The notes beneath the pieces were generated by a model. The model was not told where the DNA came from and ran no database searches. It saw only the letters and a program-made list of their open reading frames with translations. Below, one piece after another: positions 18,023 to 27,168 of a DNA stretch of 64,000 bases; positions within the stretch are counted from its first letter, which is position 1, and every line of letters starts with the position of its first letter. Made by a program: the position numbers and the translations under genes. The DNA comes from Xylanibacter muris (lineage in GTDB: Bacteria > Bacteroidota > Bacteroidia > Bacteroidales > Bacteroidaceae): positions 310,001-374,000 of the forward strand of contig NZ_JABKKF010000001.1 in NCBI RefSeq assembly GCF_013166605.1. Reading direction: 5' to 3'.

Positions 18023-18568
18023 TTATCTCAGTGCGAAATATGTTCCGTCGTTTACTGCCATCCTGAGTGAATACATGCCCTCTTCATTGAGTGAGACGTT
18101 CATGGAATTCCCGTCCGGAAGGTAGGCCTCTACAGTACCGTCTTCGTTGAACCGGAACAGTTCCTGATGCTTTCCGTTTTCATCCATTGACCATGTATTG
18201 CTCTTTTTGTCGTAGACGAACATCACCTTGTCTCCGGTAGGCTTTGTAACCTCATAACCGTCTTTCAAGGTCTTCACTGCGTACATCTTGCCGTCTTTAC
18301 CCCATACGTTCTCCGTTGTGCCTACTTTGGCTATAGGGTTGGAGCCGCTCCAGAACTCAACGGTGTTGAGAACGAAAAGATCCGCTACTCCGCATACCGC
18401 GTATGCCGGTGATATGATTATGAATACAAGTTCATTTACGAACTTATTGCTTATTCCCTTGTTCCAGTCCAGCAGTTTATTGAACAGGCCGAATGAACCG
18501 ATGCATGAACTCCAAAGCATTGTGCCGGCCAAAAGGCAGACAGCGGTTTTTGTTGTAAATCTTCTCAT
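18023..18568 (-). CDS. DUF3332 family lipoprotein
   Basis: The protein has 181 residues with a lipoprotein signal (LLAGTMLWSSC, Cys22). The stretch SCIGSFGLFNKLLDWNKGIS, followed by a hydrophobic segment around residues 47-66, is typical of DUF3332, a Bacteroidetes and proteobacterial lipoprotein family of unknown role. The C-terminal half (VMFVYDKKSNTWSMDENGKH) is a small beta-meander. It has its own promoter and terminator, so it stands alone. Confidence 0.8.
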   Translation of the reverse strand: MRRFTTKTAVCLLAGTMLWSSCIGSFGLFNKLLDWNKGISNKFVNELVFIIISPAYAVCGVADLFVLNTVEFWSGSNPIAKVGTTENVWGKDGKMYAVKTLKDGYEVTKPTGDKVMFVYDKKSNTWSMDENGKHQELFRFNEDGTVEAYLPDGNSMNVSLNEEGMYSLRMAVNDGTYFALR

Positions 18569-18612
18569 ATTATCTTTCTTTTTAAGTTAATAAATAAATG
18601 AATTTGCACCGG

Positions 18613-18643
18613 CAAATATAAGGTATTAATCTGTAAGTACAAA
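18613..18643 (-). promoter_or_regulatory. promoter of the DUF3332 gene
   Basis: On the - strand TTTG (18643-18640) lies 19 nt before TATATTTG (18620-18613). The leader would be about 38 nt. The -33 element touches the T run of the preceding terminator at 18641-18680. Confidence 0.7.
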
Positions 18644-18680
18644 AAAATAACACGTATTTTGTATAAAAAACACGTGTTAT
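18641..18680 (-). terminator. terminator after the pectate lyase gene
   Basis: On the - strand ATAACACGT and ACGTGTTAT (18672-18680 and 18647-18655 on the + strand) form a stem, followed at once by a run of seven T (18641-18647). This is a standard intrinsic terminator, 31 nt past the stop. Confidence 0.75.
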
Positions 18681-18710
18681 TGTAAATACTAAAGTTTTAT
18701 ATACTTTTAT

Positions 18711-21092
18711 TTAGAATATTCCCACAAGTGAACTTCTGTAGTTTTCAAGGGCGTCTTTCAGTGTTTTGTCCACATTGTAGTCTGTGTCGGCCACATTGTT
18801 GTCGAAAGTGTATTTAAAATCTCCTTTATTCAAGCGTCCGGCTCCATAATACCCTGTAACGTATGATGGAATCTCGTCAGCAGGAAGCGGAGAATATTTA
18901 TACATAAGTGAGGCGTCGATATCAAAGTTATTGTAAGTTGTGCCGCCTGTAAGGGTCCTATATGCGGGCGGTACTTGTTCGTTGCGGTTTCCTGCTTCAT
19001 AGCAGTCGAAGCTTGTCGCGTCGTCCTTATGTGTTATCGGGGTGTAGTTCGCGCTTTTGCCCTTTTCTGCATATACATTGCCAAAGCTTTTTATCATTCC
19101 TCCGTTCTCTCCTGAGAATGTACCGTCGCCTTTGGCGTCGGTGCCTTGCAGAGAGCTTAACATGGGATTCTTTGTGTTTCTAAAGTAGTTGTTTTCCACG
19201 AAAAGGCTTGCACCTGTTGTGGCGCCCGCACCGTATTTGGAGCATCCGTCATAATAGTTGTTCCATATATGTACTGTCATTGTGCGTACCCGCGGATGGC
19301 GTGAATCGCTGTGGTCGAACCAGTTGTGATGATAGTCGATATAGTTCGGCCCGGTCTCGCTCTTCATACCGCAGAGAGAAGACTTGCCGCAGTCGAACAT
19401 GTGGTTATATGATATTGTTATATATTGCGAATTGCCTTTCACGTCTATCGTTCCGTCGCCTTTTGCCTGGTCGCTGTCACCTCCCGTCTTTCCGTAGAAC
19501 AGGTCAAGGTGGTGAATCCAGCAGTGCTTGTTGTCTGTGTCCATTGATACCGCATCATCCATGCACAGCATGATTCCGAAGTTGCGCAGTTCTACGCTTA
19601 CGGCATTGCGCAACAGGAATCCGAATCCCCATACAGTTGCATCCTCACCGACACCTTCTATTGTGATATTCATGGCTATTGTGTTGTTCCTTCCCTTTAT
19701 TTGAAGTCCCTCGGCCTTGCTTCCGAACGCATCCATGTCCGTATCTTTTATTTGTCCTATAAGGCGTACGGCGAGCGGACGCGTTTCAAGTCCTTTCTGA
19801 TATGCGTTGATTATTGCCTGCAGTCCTGTGAATGTCTCGGTCTTGTTGTTGCTGCCTGTAATCACATCCAACTGTACTGTTTTGGCTGTCTGTGCCGTTA
19901 CGTATATCACGCGCGCTGTTTCCTTCAGTGTTCCGTCGTTGTTATATGCGCCTATACCCTGATAGTTGAGATGGGCAAAGCCGGAACGGTCGTATGCGGT
20001 GACAAGAAGTCCAGAGGCTGTGCTTGTATGTAGAATGTCCTCATTTCCGTTTATCACGGGAATCACCTTAAGGACATATTCTCCGGCTTTCAGTCCAGGT
20101 ACATCTGCACGGGCATAGCTGCCGTAGTTGCGCACGAGCTCGGTATCGATTTTTGTAAAGTCTGTATATTGTCCGCCTTTTACATATACGTTATATGATT
20201 GTGCGCCACCGTATATATTCCATTTGGCGTATACGGTCTCGTTCCATCCTTTGGCCTCGGTTATTTCTATTCCGTTGTTGGAAATAATACCGTTTTCGCC
20301 TTCGGCTGCTTGTTTCGTGAATTTGATATTGGTTACGGTCTTTGTGAAAATGTCCTTCCATTCGCCTTCTGAAGGAGTTACTGTGACGGTGCCTTCGGTT
20401 TTATTGACAGCGGTGTTTTTCAGTTCAGCCGGATTATAGTATTTTATGACGTTGCCGTTTGTAGTAAGCTGTGCCTGGACTGCATGTGTGTTCAGTGTGG
20501 CGGAGTGGTCGCCGGAGGGTGTCGGTCCCGGTGTGTCAGACCCGTCGGAAGCCGCGATTCTGAAGATGTATATCCCTCCGCTTGATGTAAGTGTCACTTC
20601 TCCGTCTTCTGTCACTGTCCCTATGTTTGTAATTTTGCTTGTTGATGCGGTGAAGCCCTCGCTGACCGTTAGATTTGTCGGTGTCAGCTCTCGTGCGGCT
20701 GATGAGCTTGAACTTTGGCTTATGACCGTTAGTTTCGTACCGGCTTTCAGGCCCGGTATTGTGATTACACCGTTTGCTCCGTTGAGTGTAAGGCTCTTTT
20801 TCTTCATGTCTATGCGCACTCTGTCCGCAGCACCTACCGTAATGAGCAATCCTCTCGTGAGTTCAAGCTCACGTCCTTCTGCCTTAAGGGGAGCCTTATT
20901 GTAGGTGGTTACGTTTTTCCATCTGTTGTTTGACGAATCGTATGTCCAGTTCTCTGTATCGCTGTCAAGTGCGGTCTTGTCTGAGCTGCTTAGTGATGAG
21001 AAATCCCATGTCTGTGAATATGCCGGTTGGATTGACAGTGCGGTAAGGCATAACACGATACCATATAATATATATTTATTTATATTTTTCAT
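18711..21092 (-). CDS. PL1 family pectate lyase, multidomain, secreted
   Basis: The protein has 793 residues with a signal peptide (ends IQPAYSQ). Residues about 27-170 form a beta-sandwich often seen before Bacteroidetes pectin enzymes. Residues 200-400 contain two Ig/FnIII-like modules, and about 400-700 the parallel beta-helix of a PL1 lyase. Motifs are WIHHLDLF near 521, GTIDVKGNSQYITISYN, and HHNWFDHSDSRHPRVR with the catalytic arginine in the RHPRVR segment (598-603). It cleaves polygalacturonate by beta-elimination outside the cell. It is probably cotranscribed with the small gene upstream, with which it shares a duplicated leader. No typical sorting tail is seen at its C-terminus. Confidence 0.9.
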   Translation of the reverse strand: MKNINKYILYGIVLCLTALSIQPAYSQTWDFSSLSSSDKTALDSDTENWTYDSSNNRWKNVTTYNKAPLKAEGRELELTRGLLITVGAADRVRIDMKKKSLTLNGANGVITIPGLKAGTKLTVISQSSSSSAARELTPTNLTVSEGFTASTSKITNIGTVTEDGEVTLTSSGGIYIFRIAASDGSDTPGPTPSGDHSATLNTHAVQAQLTTNGNVIKYYNPAELKNTAVNKTEGTVTVTPSEGEWKDIFTKTVTNIKFTKQAAEGENGIISNNGIEITEAKGWNETVYAKWNIYGGAQSYNVYVKGGQYTDFTKIDTELVRNYGSYARADVPGLKAGEYVLKVIPVINGNEDILHTSTASGLLVTAYDRSGFAHLNYQGIGAYNNDGTLKETARVIYVTAQTAKTVQLDVITGSNNKTETFTGLQAIINAYQKGLETRPLAVRLIGQIKDTDMDAFGSKAEGLQIKGRNNTIAMNITIEGVGEDATVWGFGFLLRNAVSVELRNFGIMLCMDDAVSMDTDNKHCWIHHLDLFYGKTGGDSDQAKGDGTIDVKGNSQYITISYNHMFDCGKSSLCGMKSETGPNYIDYHHNWFDHSDSRHPRVRTMTVHIWNNYYDGCSKYGAGATTGASLFVENNYFRNTKNPMLSSLQGTDAKGDGTFSGENGGMIKSFGNVYAEKGKSANYTPITHKDDATSFDCYEAGNRNEQVPPAYRTLTGGTTYNNFDIDASLMYKYSPLPADEIPSYVTGYYGAGRLNKGDFKYTFDNNVADTDYNVDKTLKDALENYRSSLVGIF

Positions 21093-21112
21093 AATCTGCG
21101 GTTGTTTCCTTA

Positions 21113-21165
21113 TTTTAAACTATGCTTTCAGCAAACGCTGTGCATCGGTATAATTGAAGTTGACT
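21113..21165 (-). repeat. duplicated leader element, copy A (before pectate lyase)
   Basis: This segment aligns without gaps to 21571-21623. On the - strand both contain AATTATACyGA, CArCGTTTr and a final TTTAAAATA. Most changes are transitions. Copy A lies about 20-75 nt before the pectate lyase start, the same place copy B holds before the 21192-21551 gene. Confidence 0.65.
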
Positions 21166-21191
21166 TTGCTCGTGCGTCCGTATTGCGTTTT

Positions 21192-21551
21192 TTATTTCAC
21201 AAGTATCTTTTTACCGTTTATGATGTACACCCCTTTGGGAAGGTTGTCGATGGCAGAGCCGATATACTGTCCGTTCAGGTTGTATATTCTTACTTGTTCG
21301 TCCTTTGTGTTGTCGTAAATGCCGTCCATTCCTGTTCCGTTGTCGTATGTGATATCTATGGATATATCGTCCATACCGCATGTATAGGTGCTTTCGTCAT
21401 CGAATGTGATGAGAAGATTGTCAGATGTGAAGCTTATCTCTGTCACAAACTTGTCAATCACTGTTCCACCGATTGTCACTGTTTCATGTGTGTCGGCGTG
21501 CATCTTGCCGTATAAGGCAGAAGCAAAAGCCAGTAGTAATAGTTTCTTCAT
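21192..21551 (-). CDS. small secreted protein consisting mainly of a sorting-type tail
   Basis: The product has 119 residues: a signal peptide (MKKLLLLAFASALYGKMHA), about 55 residues of beta-strand (VTIGGTVIDKFVTEISFTSD), then a C-terminal segment VRIYNLNGQYIGSAIDNLPK-GVYI of the type IX-like tail class. No other domain is present, unlike the tails on the LRR and PL4 proteins in this window. The codons are well formed and the gene has a leader like that of the following pectate lyase. It may be a small surface anchor or cargo protein; the function is not known. Confidence 0.7.
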   Translation of the reverse strand: MKKLLLLAFASALYGKMHADTHETVTIGGTVIDKFVTEISFTSDNLLITFDDESTYTCGMDDISIDITYDNGTGMDGIYDNTKDEQVRIYNLNGQYIGSAIDNLPKGVYIINGKKILVK

Positions 21552-21570
21552 AATTTATATTATTTGTATT

Positions 21571-21623
21571 TTAAACCATGTTTCCGATAAACGTTGCGCC
21601 TCAGTATAATTAAAGTGAACTCA
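21571..21623 (-). repeat. duplicated leader element, copy B
   Basis: Second copy of the element at 21113-21165, located about 20-70 nt before the 119-residue gene. With a start near 21674 it would be transcribed as part of the 5' leader, so it acts, if at all, as RNA or as an internal control site rather than as the promoter. Confidence 0.65.
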
Positions 21624-21680
21624 GTCTCTGTATTCGGCTTGCCGTTCATTTCATATCGGATAAAAATATGTCTGACTTTA

Positions 21681-21688
21681 CAAATATA
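21681..21688 (-). promoter_or_regulatory. -7 box (TATATTTG) upstream of the tail-protein/pectate lyase pair
   Basis: TATATTTG on the - strand, 129 nt before the start at 21551. No good TTG is present at the normal distance, so an activator may be needed. Confidence 0.45.
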
Positions 21689-21802
21689 AGGATAATGCCC
21701 TTGGTTTTTGACATTAAAGCCTGATATTTGCATCGTAAACGATTACGCGTGACGTTTTTGTCAATGTTCGCCGGATGCAATGGTATGTTGCCGTTCTGGA
21801 CA

Positions 21803-23746
21803 TTATTGTTGATGTGAATGAAGTTGCCGGATGTATTCCTGCAGTTCTTTATAGAAAGGATGTCTTGCCATGGTCTGCCGGTCACCGAGTATAATCAGTT
21901 TCATCCTTGCACGCGTTATGGCCACATTCATTCTTCTCAGGTCTCTTAGGAATCCTATTTCTCCTTTTTCATTTGACCTTACCATAGATATGAGTATGAC
22001 GTCACGTTCCTGTCCCTGGAATCCGTCTACGGTGTTTACAGATATAAGTTTTCTGAACGGTTTGAAGTATTCACGCTTTCTTAACAGTCTGCGCAGGTGT
22101 TGTACCTGTGCTCTGTAAGGCGATATCACTCCTACATCTATGCGTTCGTCAAGAACACGTTGTTTGCCGATTCTCGTGAAATATGTTTTGAGAACATCCA
22201 GCGTGAGTTCGGCCTCACCTTTGTTTATGCGTCCGAAGCCGTTGCCGGAAAACTGTTCTTTGAAATCGTCGGTGGGAAGGGCGCGGCAGCCGTCTTTCTG
22301 TGTGTCTGATGTGTGGTATTCTGGTGAAGACGTGTCAATCCATTCAATCGGGACGTCATAATCGAGAATGCTTCTGAACTTCACTTCCGGTGCAGCTTCC
22401 ACCTCTCCGTTATAAAACCATTTGCTTGAGAATCTCATTATATCATCATTCATCCGGTATTGTGTTCTCAGAAGAGTTACAGCCTCAGGCTTGTTTTCGA
22501 CAATTCTTTCCATCAGGGTCTTTCCAAGTCCGGCTTTCATGGCGGCAATGCTTTTGACTGTCGGTGGTAACTGGCAGTGGTCGCCTGCAAGAATCACTCT
22601 TGATGCCTTTTGTATAGGAATCCAGCATGCAGCCTCAAGAGCCTGTGCGGCTTCGTCGATAAACACTGTTCCGAACCTTTTACCTTCGAGAATCCTGTTC
22701 GCGCTTCCCGTCATTGTGCTTGCAATCACCCTTGCTTCATCGAACAGGCGGTTGTTTATGCGTATTTCAATTTCTGTAGCTCTGTTTCTAAGGCTTTGTA
22801 TTTTGTCATGAATACTGTCTCCGCGCTTTTTCGATGAGCGTAGTTCACGTATTGCCTTTCTTATGCTCCACAAGTGGGGATAGTCCGGATGTGCCTCGAA
22901 GCGCCGTTCATAAGTATGAGACAGTATTTTGTCGTTGACTTTTGAAGGATTGCCTATTCTCAGAACATTTATTCCGCGGTCTGTAAGCTTTTCTGAAATC
23001 CAGTCTACGGCCATGTTGCTTTGTGCACATACCAATACCTGACTTTCTCTTCTGAGTGTCTCATGGATGACTTCAACAAGCGTTGTCGTCTTTCCCGTTC
23101 CCGGAGGCCCGTGTACAATGGCTACATCTTTTGCGGCCAGAACTTTGTTTACGGCCGTTTCCTGTGTGGAGTTAAGATATGGAAAACGCATGGGTGCAAA
23201 ACTCAGCTGTGCAGCCTTCTGCCCGGAATAGAACAGGTCGCGGAGGTATGCGAGCCGTCCTTCCGCACTTATCACTTTATCGAGGGCATTGAACATTGTG
23301 CGGTAGCTTGTCTCGTCAAAATACAGTTGTATGCCTGTCTGTCCGCAGACGGAAAGTTCTGTGACACTGAAGTCGTCCGGTATTACAACGAGCATCGTGT
23401 TACCTTCAACAAAGCTTACGGTACTTGTCAGGCCGAGATATCTGATGTGTGGTTTATTGTCGGTTTTCTCTATTGTGAAGAAACTTACCGGTTTTCCGTA
23501 TTCAAAGTTGTGCTCAATATCCGTGTCATTGTTTCTTGTAATCTCGATAACCTTTTGGTTAAGGGAATTGTAGTGGCTTTTTCCGACAGTGAGAGGAAAC
23601 CATGCGTCTCCTCTTCTCACCATACGCATGATTCCCGTTTCTTCCGTCTGTTGCCGGAAACATTCCTTGTCTGTATTATATTCCAATTCCAAGAGCAGCC
23701 GTTGCTGTTTCAGGGAAGATATGGCCTTTTCTGTTTGTGCTCCCAT
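21803..23746 (-). CDS. superfamily 1B helicase (UPF1/IGHMBP2-like)
   Basis: The protein has 647 residues and is cytoplasmic. An N-terminal beta-barrel region (about 40-150) precedes two RecA-like domains. Walker A is GPPGTGKTT (Lys219), Walker B FIDEAAQ, motif III AGDHCQLPPT, motif IV-V TVDGFQGQERDVILIS and motif VI VAITRARMKLIILGD. These define UPF1-like SF1B helicases, which unwind RNA or DNA 5' to 3'. The bacterial members have no assigned role. It follows RNase R by 88 nt on the same strand, so a shared role in RNA turnover is plausible but inferred. Confidence 0.9.
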   Translation of the reverse strand: MGAQTEKAISSLKQQRLLLELEYNTDKECFRQQTEETGIMRMVRRGDAWFPLTVGKSHYNSLNQKVIEITRNNDTDIEHNFEYGKPVSFFTIEKTDNKPHIRYLGLTSTVSFVEGNTMLVVIPDDFSVTELSVCGQTGIQLYFDETSYRTMFNALDKVISAEGRLAYLRDLFYSGQKAAQLSFAPMRFPYLNSTQETAVNKVLAAKDVAIVHGPPGTGKTTTLVEVIHETLRRESQVLVCAQSNMAVDWISEKLTDRGINVLRIGNPSKVNDKILSHTYERRFEAHPDYPHLWSIRKAIRELRSSKKRGDSIHDKIQSLRNRATEIEIRINNRLFDEARVIASTMTGSANRILEGKRFGTVFIDEAAQALEAACWIPIQKASRVILAGDHCQLPPTVKSIAAMKAGLGKTLMERIVENKPEAVTLLRTQYRMNDDIMRFSSKWFYNGEVEAAPEVKFRSILDYDVPIEWIDTSSPEYHTSDTQKDGCRALPTDDFKEQFSGNGFGRINKGEAELTLDVLKTYFTRIGKQRVLDERIDVGVISPYRAQVQHLRRLLRKREYFKPFRKLISVNTVDGFQGQERDVILISMVRSNEKGEIGFLRDLRRMNVAITRARMKLIILGDRQTMARHPFYKELQEYIRQLHSHQQ

Positions 23747-23772
23747 GTTATGCTTGACAAATTCCGTATATT

Positions 23773-23805
23773 ATTATGGTCATGCGGATTCCACATGACC
23801 ATAAT
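23773..23805 (-). terminator. hairpin between RNase R and helicase genes
   Basis: Arms ATTATGGTCATG (23773-23784) and CATGACCATAAT (23794-23805) pair exactly with a 9-nt loop. There is no T run after it on the - strand, so it may be a processing or attenuation hairpin within the transcript rather than a full terminator. Confidence 0.45.
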
Positions 23806-23834
23806 TGTGTGCCGGAAGTCTTGTGAAGTGCGTA

Positions 23835-26066
23835 TTACCTCCTGTCCTTCCTTGATTTTTTTGCTTCCTGTTCTTTTTCCTCGGCAATGACAAAGTCGAG
23901 CTGTTTCTTTTCAAGGTTGGCGGATGCGACCTGAATGCGTACGGAATCGCCCAGCTGGTATTTGTTGTGATGTCTTCTTCCGACAAGACAATAGTTCTTT
24001 TCGTCGAAGTCGTAATAGTCGTCGCCAAGGTCGCGCATGGCCACCAGTCCTTCGCAGTGGTTCTCGTCTATCTCGCAATAAATGCCATAGCTCTGTATTC
24101 CGCTGATATGCGCGTCATACACATTCCCTATTTTGTCGGACATGAACTCCACCATCTTATATTTGATCGAGTCGCGTTCCGCACTCTGGGCTATGAGCTC
24201 CATGTCGCTGCAGTGCTCGCACAGTTCTTCGTAATACTCTTTGTTTGCAGATGCGGCTCCGTCTTGGTATCTGGTCAGCAGCCTGTGCACCATCGTGTCA
24301 GGATAGCGGCGTATTGGTGATGTGAAATGTGTATAATAGTCGAATGCCAGTCCGTAGTGTCCGATGTTGTGTACGCTGTATTTTGCTTTCATCATTGCAC
24401 GGAGCGCCACTGTCTCTATAAGCTTGTGCTCACGTGTGTTGGATGATTCGTCAATCAGTGTGTTCAGACTTCTTGATATTGCACCTTTCGTGCCTGTGGT
24501 CTTTAGCTTGTATCCGAATTTTACGACAAATTCCCTGAGTGTCTCAAGCTTTGTCGGGTCCGGTTGGTCGTGTATGCGATATGGCAGGGTCTTTGCCTTC
24601 CGCCCCTTTTTCACGCTTCCTATGCTTTCCGCCACGGTCCTGTTGGCAAGCAGCATGAACTCTTCGATTAGTTTGTTGGCATCTTTGGATTTCTTGAAAT
24701 AGCATCTTACCGGCTTGCCTTCCCCATCGATGTCGAAGTGCAGTTCCTCGCGGTCGAATTTCACGGCACCGTTGCTGAATCTCTTTTCTCTAAGTTTCTT
24801 TGCGAGACTGTCGAGCATGATAAGCTCTGCGGCATTCTCGCCTTTGTATCCCTTTGGTGCGGGCGGTGCGGGCTGTCCTGTTCCGTCTGTCACTCCGTTT
24901 TCCTCAAGCAATTGCTGTACTTCCTCGTATGCATACCTGCGGTTGCTCTTTATAACAGTGTGTGCGAGATGCCAGTGCTTGATGTCCGCATTTTCGTCGA
25001 GTTCGAATATTACGCTGTAGGCCAGCTTTTCCTCATCCGGACGTAACGAGCAGATGAAGTTGCACAGACGTTCGGGAAGCATTGGTATTGTGCGGTCCAC
25101 AAGATATATGCTTGTTGCGCGTTTCACGGCTTCCTTGTCTATTACCGAGCCTTCCTTCACATAATGGGACACATCAGCGATGTGCACTCCCACTTCCCAA
25201 TATCCGTTGTCTGTTCGCCGTATTGACAGGGCATCGTCAAAGTCCTTTGCATCTTTAGGGTCTATAGTGCAGGTGAAGACATCACGGAAGTCTTCCCGTT
25301 CCTCAATATCCTTTTCCGTGATGTCGCCGCTGATCTTATTTGCGGCTTCCTCAACTTCTTCCGGGTATTTGTATGGAAGTCCGTATTGTGCGAGGATTGA
25401 GCACATTTCAACGTTGTTGTCACCCTGTTTTCCAAGCACGTCGATTACCTCGCCCATAATATTCTTATGGTTGTCGTCAGGCCATTGCGTTATTCTCACC
25501 ACGGCCTTGTCGTCCGTATCACCGCCTTTGAGCTTGTTCTTTGGAATGATGACGTCGTTGGTGAATAGATTGTCTGGTGTTACAAGAAACGCGAAATCGC
25601 TGTTTACGCGGAGCTTTCCGACCACTGTGTCGTGGGCGCGTTTAAGTATGGCGGTGACAACCGCTTCCTTTATATGTTTCTGCCGGCGTGCGAGGAAAGC
25701 CACCTGTACTCTGTCACCGTCCATGGCAGACAGGGAGTTGCGTTCGGCGACAAATACCGGCAGACCTCCGTCATCGGGTATGAAACTGTTCTTACCGTTT
25801 GCTTTCCTGCGGAATTTGCCTTCCTGTATCTGGGTTTTTGTGCTCAGTCGGTATGAGCTGTCCGTGACACGTGTGAGGAAGTCGTCCCATGCCATTTCCT
25901 CCATTATGTCGATGGCCAGCATCTTTTGTGGGTGTGTGACGAGCTTGAGTGAATGGAATATCTGTTTGAAACTGAATACTTCGTTAGGGTTCGACCTGAA
26001 GAAGCCTGTCAGTGCGTCTTCAAGTTGTTTTTTGGTCATGCGCTTTCCGCCTTTCTTTTTTCCCAT
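23835..26066 (-). CDS. rnr: ribonuclease R
   Basis: The product is about 743 residues, normal for RNase R. I chose the start at 26066 (MGKKKGGKRMTKKQLEDAL); the 87 upstream codons of the open frame are hydrophobic and span the intergenic promoter region. Order: winged helix (about 10-75), cold-shock domains (about 80-240), RNB catalytic domain with DPKDAKDFDDALSIRR (the Asp cluster that binds Mg) and a C-terminal S1 domain (about 645-730) with a basic tail. It is a 3'-5' exonuclease that degrades structured RNA. It is divergent from the CDF transporter gene. Confidence 0.95.
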   Translation of the reverse strand: MGKKKGGKRMTKKQLEDALTGFFRSNPNEVFSFKQIFHSLKLVTHPQKMLAIDIMEEMAWDDFLTRVTDSSYRLSTKTQIQEGKFRRKANGKNSFIPDDGGLPVFVAERNSLSAMDGDRVQVAFLARRQKHIKEAVVTAILKRAHDTVVGKLRVNSDFAFLVTPDNLFTNDVIIPKNKLKGGDTDDKAVVRITQWPDDNHKNIMGEVIDVLGKQGDNNVEMCSILAQYGLPYKYPEEVEEAANKISGDITEKDIEEREDFRDVFTCTIDPKDAKDFDDALSIRRTDNGYWEVGVHIADVSHYVKEGSVIDKEAVKRATSIYLVDRTIPMLPERLCNFICSLRPDEEKLAYSVIFELDENADIKHWHLAHTVIKSNRRYAYEEVQQLLEENGVTDGTGQPAPPAPKGYKGENAAELIMLDSLAKKLREKRFSNGAVKFDREELHFDIDGEGKPVRCYFKKSKDANKLIEEFMLLANRTVAESIGSVKKGRKAKTLPYRIHDQPDPTKLETLREFVVKFGYKLKTTGTKGAISRSLNTLIDESSNTREHKLIETVALRAMMKAKYSVHNIGHYGLAFDYYTHFTSPIRRYPDTMVHRLLTRYQDGAASANKEYYEELCEHCSDMELIAQSAERDSIKYKMVEFMSDKIGNVYDAHISGIQSYGIYCEIDENHCEGLVAMRDLGDDYYDFDEKNYCLVGRRHHNKYQLGDSVRIQVASANLEKKQLDFVIAEEKEQEAKKSRKDRR

Positions 26067-26156
26067 ATCTGTTATATTTTGGTTTTTAATGAATGCAGTT
26101 TTTATCACAAATGCAATGTTTTTTATAAACTTAACATTGCTTATGCCTATATATTG

Positions 26157-26164
26157 CAAAGTAA
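26157..26164 (-). promoter_or_regulatory. possible -7 box of rnr (TTACTTTG)
   Basis: TTACTTTG on the - strand departs from TAnnTTTG at one position but is placed well, 90 nt before the rnr start. Support is modest. Confidence 0.35.
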
Positions 26165-26217
26165 CGAAAATAATCCCTAAACTTAGCTGTTTAGAGTAAT
26201 AATAATTATAAAAATAG

Positions 26218-26225
26218 TATCTTTG
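26218..26225 (+). promoter_or_regulatory. -7 box of the CDF transporter gene (TATCTTTG)
   Basis: TATCTTTG at 26218-26225, 25 nt before the start codon. No good -33 TTG is seen. It would give a very short leader. Confidence 0.55.
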
Positions 26226-26250
26226 CAGCCAAACTTTAACGAAAAAGAAC

Positions 26251-27168
26251 ATGCATAACAGAGAAAAAGCCATTTGTAAAGTAACTTTAGCTGGCAGCTG
26301 TGTTAATGTGTTGCTGCTTGTTTTCAAGTTTCTTGCCGGAATAATAGGCGGGTCGGCCGCAATGATTGCAGACGCCGTCCATTCTCTTTCCGACTTTCTT
26401 ACTGATGTGGTAGTGTTGCTCTTCGTACGTCTGAGCTCAAGACCTAAGGACAGGAAACATGACTACGGCTACGGGAAATATGAGACTTTGGCAACTTCCG
26501 CCATAGGCCTGTTTCTGTTGACGGTCGGGATCATGATATGTTTTGGGGGCATAAAGAAAATAATTCTTGTCATAGGAGGAACGGAGATAGAACAGCCCGG
26601 TATGATTGCCTTTGTGGCGGCATTGGCCGGCATTGTATTGAAGGAATGGGCTTTCAGGTTTACGGTGAAGGCTGGAAAGAAATACGGCTCTTCCGTGTTG
26701 GTGGCCAATGCGTGGCATCACCGCAGCGATGCTCTATCGTCGATAGGTACGGCGGTGGGGATCGGTGGCGCCATTCTTCTCGGACACGACTGGTCGGTCC
26801 TTGACCCTATAGCGGCAGTGATAGTCAGCTTTTTTATAATAAGGACCTCGGTTACTCTTGTCCGCCAGGCTTTCGGTGAACTGCTTGAGAGAAGTCTTCC
26901 CGACGAGACGGAAGATGAGATAAGGAGGATAGCGGAAGAGGAGCCACAGGTGAGCGGTGTGCATAACATGCGCACAAGAAGAATAGGAAGTGGCATTGCT
27001 GTGGAGATGCACCTGCGCATGCCGGGGAACATCACACTTTATGACTCGCATGTGCATGCATCCAATATAGAGAGAAGGCTGAGGGAGAGATTCGGGGAAA
27101 ATACCCACATAGGGCTGCATGTGGAACCGGCAAAAAAGACCGGAGGAGCTCAGAGCATGATAAGATAG
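26251..27168 (+). CDS. cation diffusion facilitator (CDF) family metal exporter
   Basis: The protein has 305 residues with about six membrane helices and a C-terminal cytoplasmic dimer domain (about 215-290). The transmembrane metal site is seen as DAVHSLSDFLTD (helix 2) and NAWHHRSDALSS (helix 5). The pairing of HxxxD and HxxxD types fits Zn/Fe exporters of the FieF/CzcD class, but metal choice cannot be read with confidence. It exports divalent metal in exchange for protons at the inner membrane. It is divergent from rnr and apparently monocistronic. Confidence 0.9.
   Translation: MHNREKAICKVTLAGSCVNVLLLVFKFLAGIIGGSAAMIADAVHSLSDFLTDVVVLLFVRLSSRPKDRKHDYGYGKYETLATSAIGLFLLTVGIMICFGGIKKIILVIGGTEIEQPGMIAFVAALAGIVLKEWAFRFTVKAGKKYGSSVLVANAWHHRSDALSSIGTAVGIGGAILLGHDWSVLDPIAAVIVSFFIIRTSVTLVRQAFGELLERSLPDETEDEIRRIAEEEPQVSGVHNMRTRRIGSGIAVEMHLRMPGNITLYDSHVHASNIERRLRERFGENTHIGLHVEPAKKTGGAQSMIR

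Noticed and set aside
26067..26327. N-terminal extension of the RNase R frame
   Set aside because: The 87 extra codons are hydrophobic and irregular, cross the promoter region shared with the divergent CDF gene, and RNase R normally starts with a basic cytoplasmic segment as seen at 26066.
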